DNA of 64,000 nt from Burkholderia sp. NRF60-BP8 (lineage in GTDB: Bacteria; Pseudomonadota; Gammaproteobacteria; Burkholderiales; Burkholderiaceae). Numbering within the stretch: position 1 is the first letter of the stretch; every line of letters starts with the position of its first letter. The translations under genes and the position numbers were made by a program. The stretch is from assembly GCF_001522585.2 (NCBI RefSeq), contig NZ_CP013373.1:868001-932000 (forward strand), written 5' to 3'. The notes beneath the pieces are model-generated. The model ran no database searches. It was not told where the DNA came from and saw only the letters and a program-made list of their open reading frames with translations. Below are positions 49,747 to 58,595 of this stretch, in pieces.

Positions 49747-51174
49747 ATGCCAATCGACTACAAGCAATACCAGGAAGAAGTCTGTTCCGACGTAGCGAGG
49801 GTTCTTGCCGACGCCGAGTGCCAACCCATCCTGTTTGTCGGCTCTGGATTCTCAAAGCGGTACGCGGGCGGGCCGAATTGGGAGGAATTGCTGACGGCTT
49901 TGGCAAAGAAGTGCCCGCAGATCGACAAGGACTTCGCCTACTTCAAGCAGACGTACAACGGCGATTTCAAGAAGATCGGCTCGGTCTTCACCGACCTTTA
50001 TCGAGAATGGGCGTGGGGCAAAGGCAAAGACGAGTTTCCTGCGGATTATTTCAGCGCGAGTGCGCCCGCCGACATTTTCATAAAACATGCTATCGCCGAA
50101 TTGCTCAAGGGCCTTGGCCCGAACGTAAAGGGTTCGTACGGCTCGCCCCAGCTAGACGCCGAAATAGAGGCGCTGAAGAACATCAGCGCGCACGCGATCA
50201 TCACGACGAATTACGACGAGGTGATCGAGCCCTTGTTTCCACAATACGAAACCGTAATTGGGCAACAGATCATGAGGAAGGGCTATCTCGCGATCGGCGA
50301 AATTTTTAAGATCCACGGGTGCCGAACGATTCCGCAGTCGCTCGTAGTAAACGAGGCCGACTACCAGCGTTTCGACGAAGATCACAAGTACCTTAGCGCG
50401 AAGCTACTTACATACTTTATCGAGCATCCTCTCATCTTCATCGGCTATCGTGCTGACGACCCGAACATTAAGGCCATCTTGTACGACGTGTACCGCATGG
50501 TGCGAGCCACGACCGCGGACGTCGTCCCGAACATCTACATCTTGCAGTGGGATGAGACAATTAACGAGGCGTCGAGCCCCGCGCGCGAATACGTGGTCTC
50601 GGTCGCGCCCGACATCAACATTCGAATCAAAAGCATCACGGCAAACTCATTCGAGTGGGTGTTCAAGGCGTTTGGGCAAGCGGGCAACCTGGAGAAGATC
50701 AACACGAAGCTCTTGCGGGCGCTGATGGCGCGCTCGGTCGAACTGATCCGTTCGGACATCCCGAAGAAGCACGTAGAGATCAACTTTGAGCAATTGGAGC
50801 ACGCTGTAGAGTCCGGGGAAAGCTTCGCGAAGCTGTTCGGCGTCACTTCGCTCGCGGACCCCTCGAAGGTCAATCTCGACTACAAGTACGCCGCGACGGG
50901 CGTTGGCCAGTTGCTCGGCTACGACACTTGGCACGAGGTCAGGAAGATCATCAACCGCATCAAAGAAGAAAAGGGTTTCGACATCACCGCCACGGACAAC
51001 AAGTATCACATCGCGCTAAAGCTTGGCCACAAGTCTCCGCAGCTAAGCCATCGCTATACAGATGCGGCCGTTGATCTATTCCGCAAGGTTAGCAATGGAG
51101 AGCCGTACGAGATCGACACCGGCGCTGTTGAAATTGACAAGGCTGCTGTCGCCGCAGCAGCAAAGTCTGTCTGA
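49747..51174 (+). CDS. SIR2-domain protein, probable NAD-consuming defence effector
   Basis: The 475-residue protein has the SIR2 NAD-binding motifs GSGFS (32-36), TTNYD (153-157), KIHG with catalytic His190, and FIGYRADDPN (231-240). Residues about 300-475 are helical and unassigned; they could sense an infection trigger. SIR2-like proteins of mobile elements (for example DSR and Thoeris ThsA) deplete NAD during phage attack. No partner gene from Thoeris or an Argonaute is next to it. Abortive defence is inferred from fold and location. Confidence 0.8.
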   Translation: MPIDYKQYQEEVCSDVARVLADAECQPILFVGSGFSKRYAGGPNWEELLTALAKKCPQIDKDFAYFKQTYNGDFKKIGSVFTDLYREWAWGKGKDEFPADYFSASAPADIFIKHAIAELLKGLGPNVKGSYGSPQLDAEIEALKNISAHAIITTNYDEVIEPLFPQYETVIGQQIMRKGYLAIGEIFKIHGCRTIPQSLVVNEADYQRFDEDHKYLSAKLLTYFIEHPLIFIGYRADDPNIKAILYDVYRMVRATTADVVPNIYILQWDETINEASSPAREYVVSVAPDINIRIKSITANSFEWVFKAFGQAGNLEKINTKLLRALMARSVELIRSDIPKKHVEINFEQLEHAVESGESFAKLFGVTSLADPSKVNLDYKYAATGVGQLLGYDTWHEVRKIINRIKEEKGFDITATDNKYHIALKLGHKSPQLSHRYTDAAVDLFRKVSNGEPYEIDTGAVEIDKAAVAAAAKSV

Positions 51175-51229
51175 ATACGGTTCTTATCGCCGATCTATGC
51201 ACGGAGGGGCACAGCAAGATTGCATTGAG

Positions 51230-51544
51230 CTACTCGTAGGTCGGCAGCGCCATCAGTGCCGCGCTGGCGGCACCGTCGTCCCCGACGCTTTCCAGATATT
51301 CGTGCTGTCGTGGCTTCACTCGAATCTTATCCGTGTTGCGGTATGAGCCGGGACCGTCAGGCACGATGACGAACACGGTATCACCGCGCATGATCAGACT
51401 GGCAATCTCATGATAAGCCAGCGCTCGGCCCACATCTAATCCGATGCTTCCGTCGTCGTTCTTACTGAACCGATGTATTTTTGCTTCGGCCACTTCCCCG
51501 ATCGTCGCGTCCAGCTGAATCATCGAAATACCATAGGTGCTCAT
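51230..51544 (-). CDS. Small protein, DUF3892-like
   Basis: The 104-residue protein (start ATG at 51544, MSTYGISM) has the look of the DUF3892 family: IGEVAEAKIHRF, a central IMRGDTVFVIVPDGPGSYRNTDKIRVK and a short acidic end. The family resemblance is from memory and only moderate. It converges on the SIR2 gene, whose stop is 55 bp away. Function unknown. Confidence 0.5.
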   Translation of the reverse strand: MSTYGISMIQLDATIGEVAEAKIHRFSKNDDGSIGLDVGRALAYHEIASLIMRGDTVFVIVPDGPGSYRNTDKIRVKPRQHEYLESVGDDGAASAALMALPTYE

Positions 51545-51659
51545 CGTTGCCCCCAAAACGGCGAAACGATAGGCCGCCGTCAGGGAAGTATAGCGAAGGC
51601 AGTGCGGAGACGGGCGTGCTTCGTTGCCAAGATCACGGTATAGCCGGGATAGTCGTCGC

Positions 51660-51884
51660 ATGGACGACATCAAACACCCCAACGATTTTCCACCCCTGAC
51701 CATCGAGCAGATTCAGGGGCTGGCGGAATCCATCCAAGACGCGTTCGGCACTGATTTCTCGCGGGCCGAATTCACGAACCATCTGCTGGCACTGCTAGAA
51801 GACGTGCCGGGATTCGAGACTGGCGATGTCCCAGCGACGTTCATCGAGTCAGCGTGGGACATCTACTCGGGCGGTCGCTCATGA
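51660..51884 (+). CDS. Small acidic protein, unknown
   Basis: A 74-residue acidic protein with LTIEQIQGLAESIQDAFG and an amphipathic second half. The stop overlaps the next start by ATGA, a sign of a real coupled gene. No family is recognised; it is the first gene of a three-gene plus-strand operon of small unknown genes. Confidence 0.5.
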   Translation: MDDIKHPNDFPPLTIEQIQGLAESIQDAFGTDFSRAEFTNHLLALLEDVPGFETGDVPATFIESAWDIYSGGRS

Positions 51885-52156
51885 GCCGACCGCTATTCCC
51901 ACTCGGTCAGGTTGTTGCAACGCGCGGCGTAGCCGCCCATCTTGAACACCACCACATTTCCGCTTTCCTGTACCTCGACCGTCACGCACACGGCGATTGG
52001 GGGAGTGTACCCGCCGAGGACGCGAAGGCGAATCACCTAGCGATCGGACACGGCGCACGCATCCTGTCGAGCTACGAGATTGCGGGTAAGTACGTTTGGA
52101 TCATCACCGAGGCAGATCGGCGCATGACGACGCTGTTGTTTCCGAGCGAGTACTGA
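51881..52156 (+). CDS. Conserved phage/plasmid small protein
   Basis: The 91-residue protein contains HAHGDWGSVPAEDAKANHLAIGHGARILSSY-type sequence (key motifs HGDWG and WIITEADRRMTTLLFP). I know this pattern from many small proteins of mobile elements without assigned function, sometimes mislabelled as restriction subunits. Its start overlaps the upstream gene by four bases and it precedes another unknown gene by 2 bp. Confidence 0.65.
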   Translation: MSRPLFPLGQVVATRGVAAHLEHHHISAFLYLDRHAHGDWGSVPAEDAKANHLAIGHGARILSSYEIAGKYVWIITEADRRMTTLLFPSEY

Positions 52157-52158
52157 GC

Positions 52159-52536
52159 ATGATGGGCAAGCATCCTATCGTGCCGGAGATGGCCACGCCG
52201 GGCATGATCCGTCGTCCTTTGCGTGATCTGATCGCAGGGCTTATGCAGCTTCCTACAGAGCTATCTGGGGAGCCAGACTACGCCGAAGCCGATCCAGAAC
52301 GGCTGGTCCAGCTTCCCGAATCAGCGGAGCTGGCGATGCAGATCATGCATGACGGGTTGGCGTCGATTGGGCTTCTGTACGCACACACCACAGACCGGAT
52401 TGCAGGAGGGCACATCAAGGCGGCTCACGCCGCAGCTCTTGGTCGGCTTCAGGCCGAAATCGCGGACCTGCTTTCATATCTCCATCGACTGTCGTCGGAG
52501 TGCCGACGCTATACGGCGGACTACGAGGGCGACTAG
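52159..52536 (+). CDS. Helical protein of unknown function
   Basis: The 125-residue protein is mostly helical, with an acidic EPDYAEADPERLVQLPESAEL segment and a C-terminal half rich in Ala, Leu and His. No family is recognised. It is the third gene of the small operon starting at 51660 and converges on the XRE repressor gene one base away from its end. Confidence 0.5.
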   Translation: MMGKHPIVPEMATPGMIRRPLRDLIAGLMQLPTELSGEPDYAEADPERLVQLPESAELAMQIMHDGLASIGLLYAHTTDRIAGGHIKAAHAAALGRLQAEIADLLSYLHRLSSECRRYTADYEGD

Positions 52537-52537
52537 A

Positions 52538-52783
52538 TCACTTGCGTCGCGCGGCCTTCACTGGCTCGACCTCGAACGCCAGCATGTCGCTCGGTGCCAC
52601 GTTCAAGGTTTCGGCTAGGACGCAGATATTGTATAGCGCGATATTCCGTTGGCCACGCTCGATCCCGCCGACATACGACCGCGCCAAGCCCGATTCGAGG
52701 GCGAGTTTTTCCTGCGACCAGCCTTTCGCCTTCCGCAGTTCCACCAGCCGTTTTCCGAACAATTCGAGCGGGTCGTAATCCAT
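52538..52783 (-). CDS. XRE-family (Cro/CI-like) transcriptional regulator
   Basis: An 81-residue protein that is almost entirely an HTH_3 domain: FGKRLVELRKAKGWSQEKLA, then LESGLARSYVGGIERGQRN, and the closing helix LAETLNVAPSDMLAFEV. Without any C-terminal oligomerisation domain it resembles small phage or restriction control proteins. It is transcribed away from a strong plus-strand promoter with an overlapping inverted repeat at 52822-52862, so it probably represses the 52946-54790 genes and itself. Confidence 0.9.
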   Translation of the reverse strand: MDYDPLELFGKRLVELRKAKGWSQEKLALESGLARSYVGGIERGQRNIALYNICVLAETLNVAPSDMLAFEVEPVKAARRK

Positions 52784-52821
52784 CGTTGGATGTCCATGAA
52801 CATCCGGTGGAGGGTATGGAT

Positions 52822-52862
52822 TTGACCTTTATGAAGCCACTCTCTATAGTGACACGCACTAT
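52822..52862 (+). promoter_or_regulatory. Sigma-70 promoter with overlapping operator-like inverted repeat
   Basis: TTGACC (52822-52827) and TATAGT (52845-52850) are separated by exactly 17 bp. The -10 box overlaps ATAGTG-ACACG-CACTAT (52846-52862), a perfect 6-bp inverted repeat with 5-bp spacer. It lies between the XRE gene (minus) and the genes starting at 52946 (plus), the classic layout of a repressor switch. Confidence 0.7.
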
Positions 52863-52945
52863 GAGTGACAGTTTGGGGTGGCGGCATGTCGCCATGCCAT
52901 CAATGGTCGCCGGAAAATTACAGAAAGCCAAACGGGGTGACGGGA

Positions 52946-53326
52946 ATGATCAAGCTGGAAATCAGTCTTACAGGAGCGGGGCCGGACGAAGCTCGTCAGC
53001 TGGAAGCTGTGCTGCGGAAGGTTCTTGCCGAAATGAAGCCGCAGTTGAAGGGTATTGAGGCGACCATTGCCGCAACTCCTGTCGCAGATCCCTATGAATC
53101 GACCAAGAAAAAGATCCTCGACCATATCAAGTGGCGGAAGATCGAAACGGCAGAGCGTCTGACCGAAGATTTCTGGGAAGTCGATATCCAGGACTGGTTG
53201 AATCCTAAGGACAAGAAGAATCTCTATTCGGCCATCGACTCGTTGTGCAAAGACGGGTATCTCGAACCCGGCGCGGATCGACGTACATATTATCTGACGA
53301 ACTTCGGCTACAACGCGATCTACTGA
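52946..53326 (+). CDS. Small protein with C-terminal winged-helix-like domain
   Basis: The 126-residue protein starts MIKLEISLTG after a GGGTGACGGGA ribosome-binding site. Residues about 50-126 (TKKKILDHIKWRKIETAERL, then a region ending YLEPGADRRTYYLTNFGY) suggest a winged helix. It is the first gene under the promoter at 52822, so it may be a Cro-like partner of the XRE repressor or a regulator of the following genes. No named family. Confidence 0.55.
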   Translation: MIKLEISLTGAGPDEARQLEAVLRKVLAEMKPQLKGIEATIAATPVADPYESTKKKILDHIKWRKIETAERLTEDFWEVDIQDWLNPKDKKNLYSAIDSLCKDGYLEPGADRRTYYLTNFGYNAIY

Positions 53327-53343
53327 CAAAAGGCGAGGCCAGT

Positions 53344-54075
53344 ATGTCGCACGATTCGAAGAACGGCTTCTTCGCGATGATCGATCGCCTATGGCGAGCG
53401 TTCGTAGCAATGTATTGGGTAGCAGTAATGGTGCTGCTCCCTATCGTAGCGGTGCGCGGTTTGTACGTCGCGTATCGCAGAAAACGTGCTGCCACGGACA
53501 AGCACGAACGGCGCTATTGGCGTAACGAAATCCTGTTCAACTGGTGCCTGCTGTACGGGACCGTAGTGGTCTATTACCACATCTTCCAAGACATCCTTTT
53601 CCTCCCGTTTAGCTTTCAGGCTCAGGCGCGGTTCACCGCCTACTTCGACACAATCATGGGCCTGCCGGCTGCGATTTGGTATGGTGCTTCCGGCCAGAGC
53701 GGTGTGTTCGGCGATGACCCGATGGCTCTCCTGATGCCGACGTTCTTCGGCGTCTTCATCGTGTTCCTATGCTCGTTTGCATTGAGCTGGTTGCGCGTGT
53801 TCGGCCACGTAGATGAAGCGGGCGACTGGATAGCACCGAATCGAGTCAATCGTGAGCGAATCGCTCAGTTTGAACACGAGGAAGCGCCTTCCCGAGCGCT
53901 GTCGAAACAGTGGTACATGCATAAAATGCAACACCCAAGCAATCATCCAGCTTGGGACGAACTTCCCGAAGAGAAGCGACGGAAATTGATCGAGAAATGG
54001 GAGGCGGAGAAGGCCGACCTCTGGAGAAAAATCGAAGAGTGTCCTCGGGCATCGTACTTCAGCCGATCGAAGTGA
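53344..54075 (+). CDS. Membrane protein with cytoplasmic basic/acidic tail, unknown
   Basis: The 243-residue protein has three or four hydrophobic segments (about residues 20-45, 66-92 and 125-155) and a 75-residue hydrophilic C-terminus with PAWDELPEEKRRKLIEKWEAE. The ATG at 53344 is preceded by GGCGAGGCCAGT. It is second in the operon from 52946. Mobile-element membrane proteins with charged tails can act in exclusion or defence, but nothing here identifies a role. Confidence 0.6.
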   Translation: MSHDSKNGFFAMIDRLWRAFVAMYWVAVMVLLPIVAVRGLYVAYRRKRAATDKHERRYWRNEILFNWCLLYGTVVVYYHIFQDILFLPFSFQAQARFTAYFDTIMGLPAAIWYGASGQSGVFGDDPMALLMPTFFGVFIVFLCSFALSWLRVFGHVDEAGDWIAPNRVNRERIAQFEHEEAPSRALSKQWYMHKMQHPSNHPAWDELPEEKRRKLIEKWEAEKADLWRKIEECPRASYFSRSK

Positions 54076-54092
54076 CCGAGATCGAGGCGGAC

Positions 54093-54431
54093 ATGAAGTT
54101 CGGAAAGCTGTTCGAGGGAAAGGTATGGCCGGAGGTGTCGGAGCGGATCGGCGTTATGTCGGTCGATTCGCTCGATCGGCTATGGATACCCGTTGCCGAA
54201 GAAGGCGGCTATCTGATCGCAAAGTCGAGAGACGGTCAGGCGGCATTACTCGGCCGCATGGGGATGCGTTATGACGGCAAGTTCTGTATCGAAGTCATGG
54301 TGCGAGCGACCATCGAGAACGGCAGACTCTCGGTTCCCGAGTTCTGGCACGTCGATCCGACCCGGACTCAGCAGTTGTACGACGCGATGCGATACCACAT
54401 CAATAAGATCGACGCAGACGGGGACCAATAA
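54093..54431 (+). CDS. Small protein, unknown
   Basis: The 112-residue protein (start ATG at 54093, with GAGGCGG upstream) is a compact alpha/beta-looking sequence with KFGKLFEGKVWPEVSERI and RLSVPEFWHVDPTRTQQLYD. No family is recognised. Its stop overlaps the next start (TAATG), so the two are translationally coupled. Confidence 0.5.
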   Translation: MKFGKLFEGKVWPEVSERIGVMSVDSLDRLWIPVAEEGGYLIAKSRDGQAALLGRMGMRYDGKFCIEVMVRATIENGRLSVPEFWHVDPTRTQQLYDAMRYHINKIDADGDQ

Positions 54432-54790
54432 TGCTTCGCCCGACACGGGAAGACTTCGCGCGGTGGGGCGAGACCGGGCTCGCGTTCTTCGGGACGTATT
54501 TGCATCCGAATCCACGGATGTACAAATACATCTGGCAGATATGGACTCCGGATTCGCCGCTCGAAGGTGCGCTGTTCTTTCAGTTTGGCCCGAAATACAG
54601 TACGGCGCAGTTCCATGAAATCGAGGCTCAGATCATCGCGGCGGGCACGTCGGGATTCATCTACAACTATAAGCTCCCACGTCGTGGACTCGATCAGCTT
54701 TTCGATCTGACGCATCCCCGCTGGGCGAATCGAGAATTCGCGCCAGCGTGGGAGGATGATCCTGATCCAGAGTGGAACGGGCACAAATAA
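54431..54790 (+). CDS. Small aromatic-rich protein, unknown
   Basis: The 119-residue protein is rich in Trp, Phe and Tyr (GLAFFGTYLHPNPRMYKYIW and IWTPDSPLEGALFFQFGP). It is the last gene of the operon from 52946 and is 113 bp from the stop of the integrase gene on the other strand. No family is recognised. Confidence 0.5.
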   Translation: MLRPTREDFARWGETGLAFFGTYLHPNPRMYKYIWQIWTPDSPLEGALFFQFGPKYSTAQFHEIEAQIIAAGTSGFIYNYKLPRRGLDQLFDLTHPRWANREFAPAWEDDPDPEWNGHK

Positions 54791-54902
54791 GGACGAGCGC
54801 GCAGCCGGGATTCCAACCCCACGAACTCCGGTTTTGTACGCCTTCAATAAGTCCTCAAAGTGCCCCAAATTCAGATACGTCGGGGCCGGGTAATCCCACG
54901 AT

Positions 54903-56051
54903 TCATACGGGATTGAGCAGCAACGAGTCGATGACTTTTACGGCCTTCCGGCTCGCGTCGTTCGGGCTGAGGTGCGCGTAGCGTTGAGTCATCTTCGGAT
55001 CACTGTGGCCGAGCAAGACCGACACCTCATACAGACTGACGCCCGCCTTGACGAGCTTGCTCGCGAACGTGTGCCGGAGCGTGTGCAGGGTGACGCGCCC
55101 ACCGCGTTCCTTGACGAGAACGGGATCATTGAGTCCGGCCCGCTCGATTGCCTTCTTGATCGACTTCGTGCTGTAGCCTCGTTCGTTGCCGGTGCGATCT
55201 TCAAACACGTATCGCTGCCCGGATCGACGTTCTTCCCACCGCCGACGAAGGATCGCTTCGAGTCGGGAGGTCATGTGTAGCACATCTTCGTTTCGCACCT
55301 TGCTCCGATAGAGGCTGATCGTGCACGTGTCGAGGTTGATCGCCGACCACGGAATGTTCGCGACCTCCGAGTAACGGCACCCCGTATCGAGCAGGAAAAC
55401 CGTGATATCGTAGTTGTCCTGCATATTCCGTGTCATTTCGGGTGTTTGCGGTTTAGACGAGTTTATACGCGTTTTAAGCCGTTCCGGATCGAGTTCGAGC
55501 AATAACGCCGACTCGTCGTTAGAATCCAGATATCGAAGCCTATACGAAGTCCTAAGCTCTGGAAAAACGATCTCACGACTGACTTTGAATCCGAGCTTCG
55601 CCATCTCGTTGATGGTCGCTCGAAGGAGTCCGATCTCGTGTTTGATCGTCGCGGGCTTGTCGCCCTCGGCCTTGCGCTTCGCGACGAGAAGATCAACATC
55701 GCGCGTCGTCAGCTCATGCAACAGCCTGTCGGGCGACATGCCATAGCAGGGGAGCTTGGCTTTCGTACGCGGATGAAGCTTGTAGCCGAGCGTCTTTCGA
55801 ACGATCGAGCACATGTTCCTGTGATAGGAAGTCTCGCTCCGCGCTTCGACATATTGTTCCAACGCATCCTTGAGCGTGATGGGCTGCGCATCCCCGAGAT
55901 ACTGCTCGGCGTGGGCTCGATTGCGCATCTCGCGTTCGACCTGAGCGGCCTTCGTCTTGTTTGGCGTTCCGGTCGACCCGAAGAATTTCTTGCCCTGAAT
56001 CTGGAACTGGTAGTACCAATTCTTGCTGTTGTTTCGACGGATGAGTGTCAT
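54903..56051 (-). CDS. Tyrosine recombinase / integrase
   Basis: A 382-residue phage-type integrase. After an N-terminal AP2-like/SAM-like DNA-binding region (NWYYQFQIQGKKFFGSTGTP), the catalytic residues are all visible: Arg226 (GCRYSE), His323-x-x-Arg326 (HTLRH), His349 (LLGHS) and nucleophile Tyr358 (TQRYAH). The ATG at 56051 has AAGGAG upstream. It integrates and excises the element. It faces away from the primase gene's upstream side but shares its direction. Confidence 0.95.
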   Translation of the reverse strand: MTLIRRNNSKNWYYQFQIQGKKFFGSTGTPNKTKAAQVEREMRNRAHAEQYLGDAQPITLKDALEQYVEARSETSYHRNMCSIVRKTLGYKLHPRTKAKLPCYGMSPDRLLHELTTRDVDLLVAKRKAEGDKPATIKHEIGLLRATINEMAKLGFKVSREIVFPELRTSYRLRYLDSNDESALLLELDPERLKTRINSSKPQTPEMTRNMQDNYDITVFLLDTGCRYSEVANIPWSAINLDTCTISLYRSKVRNEDVLHMTSRLEAILRRRWEERRSGQRYVFEDRTGNERGYSTKSIKKAIERAGLNDPVLVKERGGRVTLHTLRHTFASKLVKAGVSLYEVSVLLGHSDPKMTQRYAHLSPNDASRKAVKVIDSLLLNPV

Positions 56052-56195
56052 GGTGTTGCTCCTTACGGAATGTAATTGATGAGTAACACCATCCGGGCTG
56101 AGACCGGGGTATGACAACAGCTTTCGCCCATGCCAGATGCAAAAAACGGAGCGTGCGCGAGCACGATCCGTTCGGGAGAAGTCACTTACGATGGG

Positions 56196-58466
56196 TTATG
56201 CGGCGAGGGGCTCACCCTCGTTGTCATCGGGGCCTACATCTTCGCCGGTCATGCCCGAGAGCAGCTTGCTTTGCCAGTCGCGCTTCCGCAGCTCAAGTTC
56301 GTAGTCGTAGAACTCATGGCCGACGTAGGCCCCCGTGTTCTCGTTGAACTGGAGGTCAACGAGCAGCGTCAAACCCTGATAGACGCGATGAGGCCTAGCA
56401 GCGGGCTTGTACCCCTTATCCTGCAAAATCATGCCGAGCCGCTTGCGGGAGTAGGAGAAATTGTATTCCGCCTCGCTCCACGCCTTGAAGAACTTGTACG
56501 CGTCACCGAAGTGGATTTCGCCATCCGGATCATCGCGTGTGAATTCCAACAACCAGCTCTCGACAACATCCATTTCGCCACGGTACTCGGACACCTCGTT
56601 CGTGATGATTGCCGGCTCCTTGAGCTTGTAGCCGTTCTCACGCCATTGCTGGCAGCCCACGAGCGCCCAGTTCAGGATGCCCGGGAGTTCATCACGCAGC
56701 TTGCGCTCAAGGTCGGGGTCACGTTTCTCGGGCGGAATCGTCACCGTGAACGGGATCAGCTTCATGCGACGCCAGATGCCATGATCGTTGCCCTTGATCG
56801 TAGGCTTGTAGTTTCCGGCGAGCCAAAGCTTGAAGCGAGGCGTGAACGAGAACGCATTCTGGTAGAGCATGCGAGCGACGATGTCTTCGCCGCCCGTATA
56901 CCACTTCACCGTTTTCTCGCTGAAATGGCGTCCCTCTTCGACCTCGCTCATGGCGACGAGACGTTTCCCGACGAGGCGTGCGACTTCACTGCTTGAGGCA
57001 TTCGAGGACATAGCTTGCCCGCCGTTCTTGTCGAGCAACATGTCGCCGTTCGCCTGTGCTCCAAGATCTCCGAAGAGAGCCCGCAGCAAATTGAGAAAGG
57101 TTGACTTCCCGTTTGCTCCGCTGCCGAAGGCAAAGAACAGGGCATGTTCCGAGGTTTGACAGGTCAGCGTATACCCAATGGCGCGGCGCAGGTACTCCAC
57201 AAGCTCGACGTTCCCGTTCATGATTTCCAGCAGGAAGGCTTCCCACCGCGGGCAGGTTGCATCCGGATCGAAGCTCACCCCCGCGGTCTGCGTGATGTGC
57301 AGCGCGGGGTCCATCGGCATGAACTTGCCGGTCTGCAAATCAACGAGGCCGTTCTTCGCGGGGAACATCCATTCCCCTTCATCGAGGTTGCTGGCCGAGA
57401 CGGCGATGCCGGGTTCGGACCTGAACAGTTCGACGGCATCCTTGAGCGCCTTATTGCTTTCGCTGTACTTCGCGTGATCCATCAGTTCACGGCGATTACC
57501 AGGATTAAGGCGGCGAATCTCGTCGTGGATCATCGGAATGATTTCGCGGGCGAGCAGCAGCACGCGAAGTTCATCGATGAAACGCCATGCACCGGACGGG
57601 GATTTTTCGAGCCAACGCTTCATCTCAGAGACGTAACGGAGCGTGTCGCTATACCGTTCCGACATCCGTTTCGCATTACCGAGGTCGGTTGCGCGCGAGA
57701 CGCTGTCGTTGTTCTTCTGGTGCGAGTTCGCCACGTTTGCGGCAATCTGGGATACCTCCGACTCCGACAGCGGCGGGTCGCAATTGGCGGCGTTGTACTC
57801 CAGCAGTTCCTCTTCCAGCAGGTCAGGGTTCAGACCTGCATTGAGCAGGGAGAACCCCTCGAATGCGACGGACTCGTTGCGGTTACCGAGGATCGCAGAT
57901 TTCGATTTGGCGGATTTCCGTTTGCGCGTCTTCGTGCCCTGCGTCGAGCAGAGCAGTTCAAGCAGCCACGCAGGGGCACGGGAAATGGGCAGTACGGGTT
58001 CCTCGAAGAAATAGGGCTCTCCGTTGATGGCTGACGGTGGAGCGAGACAGTAACCGCCCTCCGCCTTTACATCGACGCGAGGCAGGAAGTTGATCCTGCT
58101 CGGCACCTTCAGGTTCTCAGGATACCGGTAGATGAGGTGATACCCACCTGACGGTGTGAACACCTTGCGAGTAGGAGGGAGTGCGCCGTGTTCTTTCTCC
58201 AGACGACTGATCGATTTGAGGCCGGTTGCATCCCCATTCTTCACATCGACATCGACAACGAGCACGTAACCGGACGCCGGTCCTGTCGCGTAGGCGACGT
58301 TGTAGTCGGGGCATTCATTCGCCCATGCGCGATGCTTGTCGGGATCCATGTTCGCATCCTTGAATCCGTGCTGCGTAGCAGGAACCTTATCGTTCAGGCG
58401 GATAGGGAGCGGGGCGAGGCCTTCGGCTGCGAGGGCGGAGTATTTTTTGATTGGATCCGTATTCAT
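56196..58466 (-). CDS. Prim-Pol / SF3 helicase primase, phage-plasmid type
   Basis: A 756-residue replication protein. The N-terminal Prim-Pol domain (residues about 5-175) shows VLVVDVDVKNGD and FTPSGGYHLIYRYP. A D5-like region follows, then an SF3 helicase with Walker A GSGANGKSTF near 460, Walker B-like VAMSEVEEG near 510 and LWLAGNYKPTI near 545. Start chosen at ATG 58466 (NTDPIKKYSALAAEG). It would prime and unwind the excised element, as P4 alpha does. Confidence 0.92.
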   Translation of the reverse strand: MNTDPIKKYSALAAEGLAPLPIRLNDKVPATQHGFKDANMDPDKHRAWANECPDYNVAYATGPASGYVLVVDVDVKNGDATGLKSISRLEKEHGALPPTRKVFTPSGGYHLIYRYPENLKVPSRINFLPRVDVKAEGGYCLAPPSAINGEPYFFEEPVLPISRAPAWLLELLCSTQGTKTRKRKSAKSKSAILGNRNESVAFEGFSLLNAGLNPDLLEEELLEYNAANCDPPLSESEVSQIAANVANSHQKNNDSVSRATDLGNAKRMSERYSDTLRYVSEMKRWLEKSPSGAWRFIDELRVLLLAREIIPMIHDEIRRLNPGNRRELMDHAKYSESNKALKDAVELFRSEPGIAVSASNLDEGEWMFPAKNGLVDLQTGKFMPMDPALHITQTAGVSFDPDATCPRWEAFLLEIMNGNVELVEYLRRAIGYTLTCQTSEHALFFAFGSGANGKSTFLNLLRALFGDLGAQANGDMLLDKNGGQAMSSNASSSEVARLVGKRLVAMSEVEEGRHFSEKTVKWYTGGEDIVARMLYQNAFSFTPRFKLWLAGNYKPTIKGNDHGIWRRMKLIPFTVTIPPEKRDPDLERKLRDELPGILNWALVGCQQWRENGYKLKEPAIITNEVSEYRGEMDVVESWLLEFTRDDPDGEIHFGDAYKFFKAWSEAEYNFSYSRKRLGMILQDKGYKPAARPHRVYQGLTLLVDLQFNENTGAYVGHEFYDYELELRKRDWQSKLLSGMTGEDVGPDDNEGEPLAA

Positions 58467-58595
58467 GATTAGGAATGCATAATAGATGACCGAGAGGTAG
58501 TGCATGCACCATCTCCCGGTAGCGGGTTAGCAGATTTTGAGTGTTATTCGCCCGTAATCGGGCATGTCAAGTCGTGGTTACGAGGTCCGCAGGTG

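Larger units (their letters stand above)
47500..54850. mobile_element. Left accessory segment, plasmid- or phage-like, boundaries approximate
   Basis: Gene size, lower GC, an XRE repressor with a divergent promoter, a candidate replication protein beside an iteron-like array, a SIR2 protein and several unknown small genes mark this as mobile DNA. No integrase lies inside it. It may be the left arm of one island with the recombinase at 54903, or a separate decayed element next to a second one. The ends are inferred from gene content only; no att repeat was found. Confidence 0.55.

Noticed and set aside
54791..54902. tRNA fragment as attachment site next to the integrase stop
   Set aside because: A stretch resembling a T-arm (GGGGTTGGAATCCC on the minus strand) is present, but the stem does not pair properly and no acceptor or anticodon arm is found; no matching copy was seen elsewhere.
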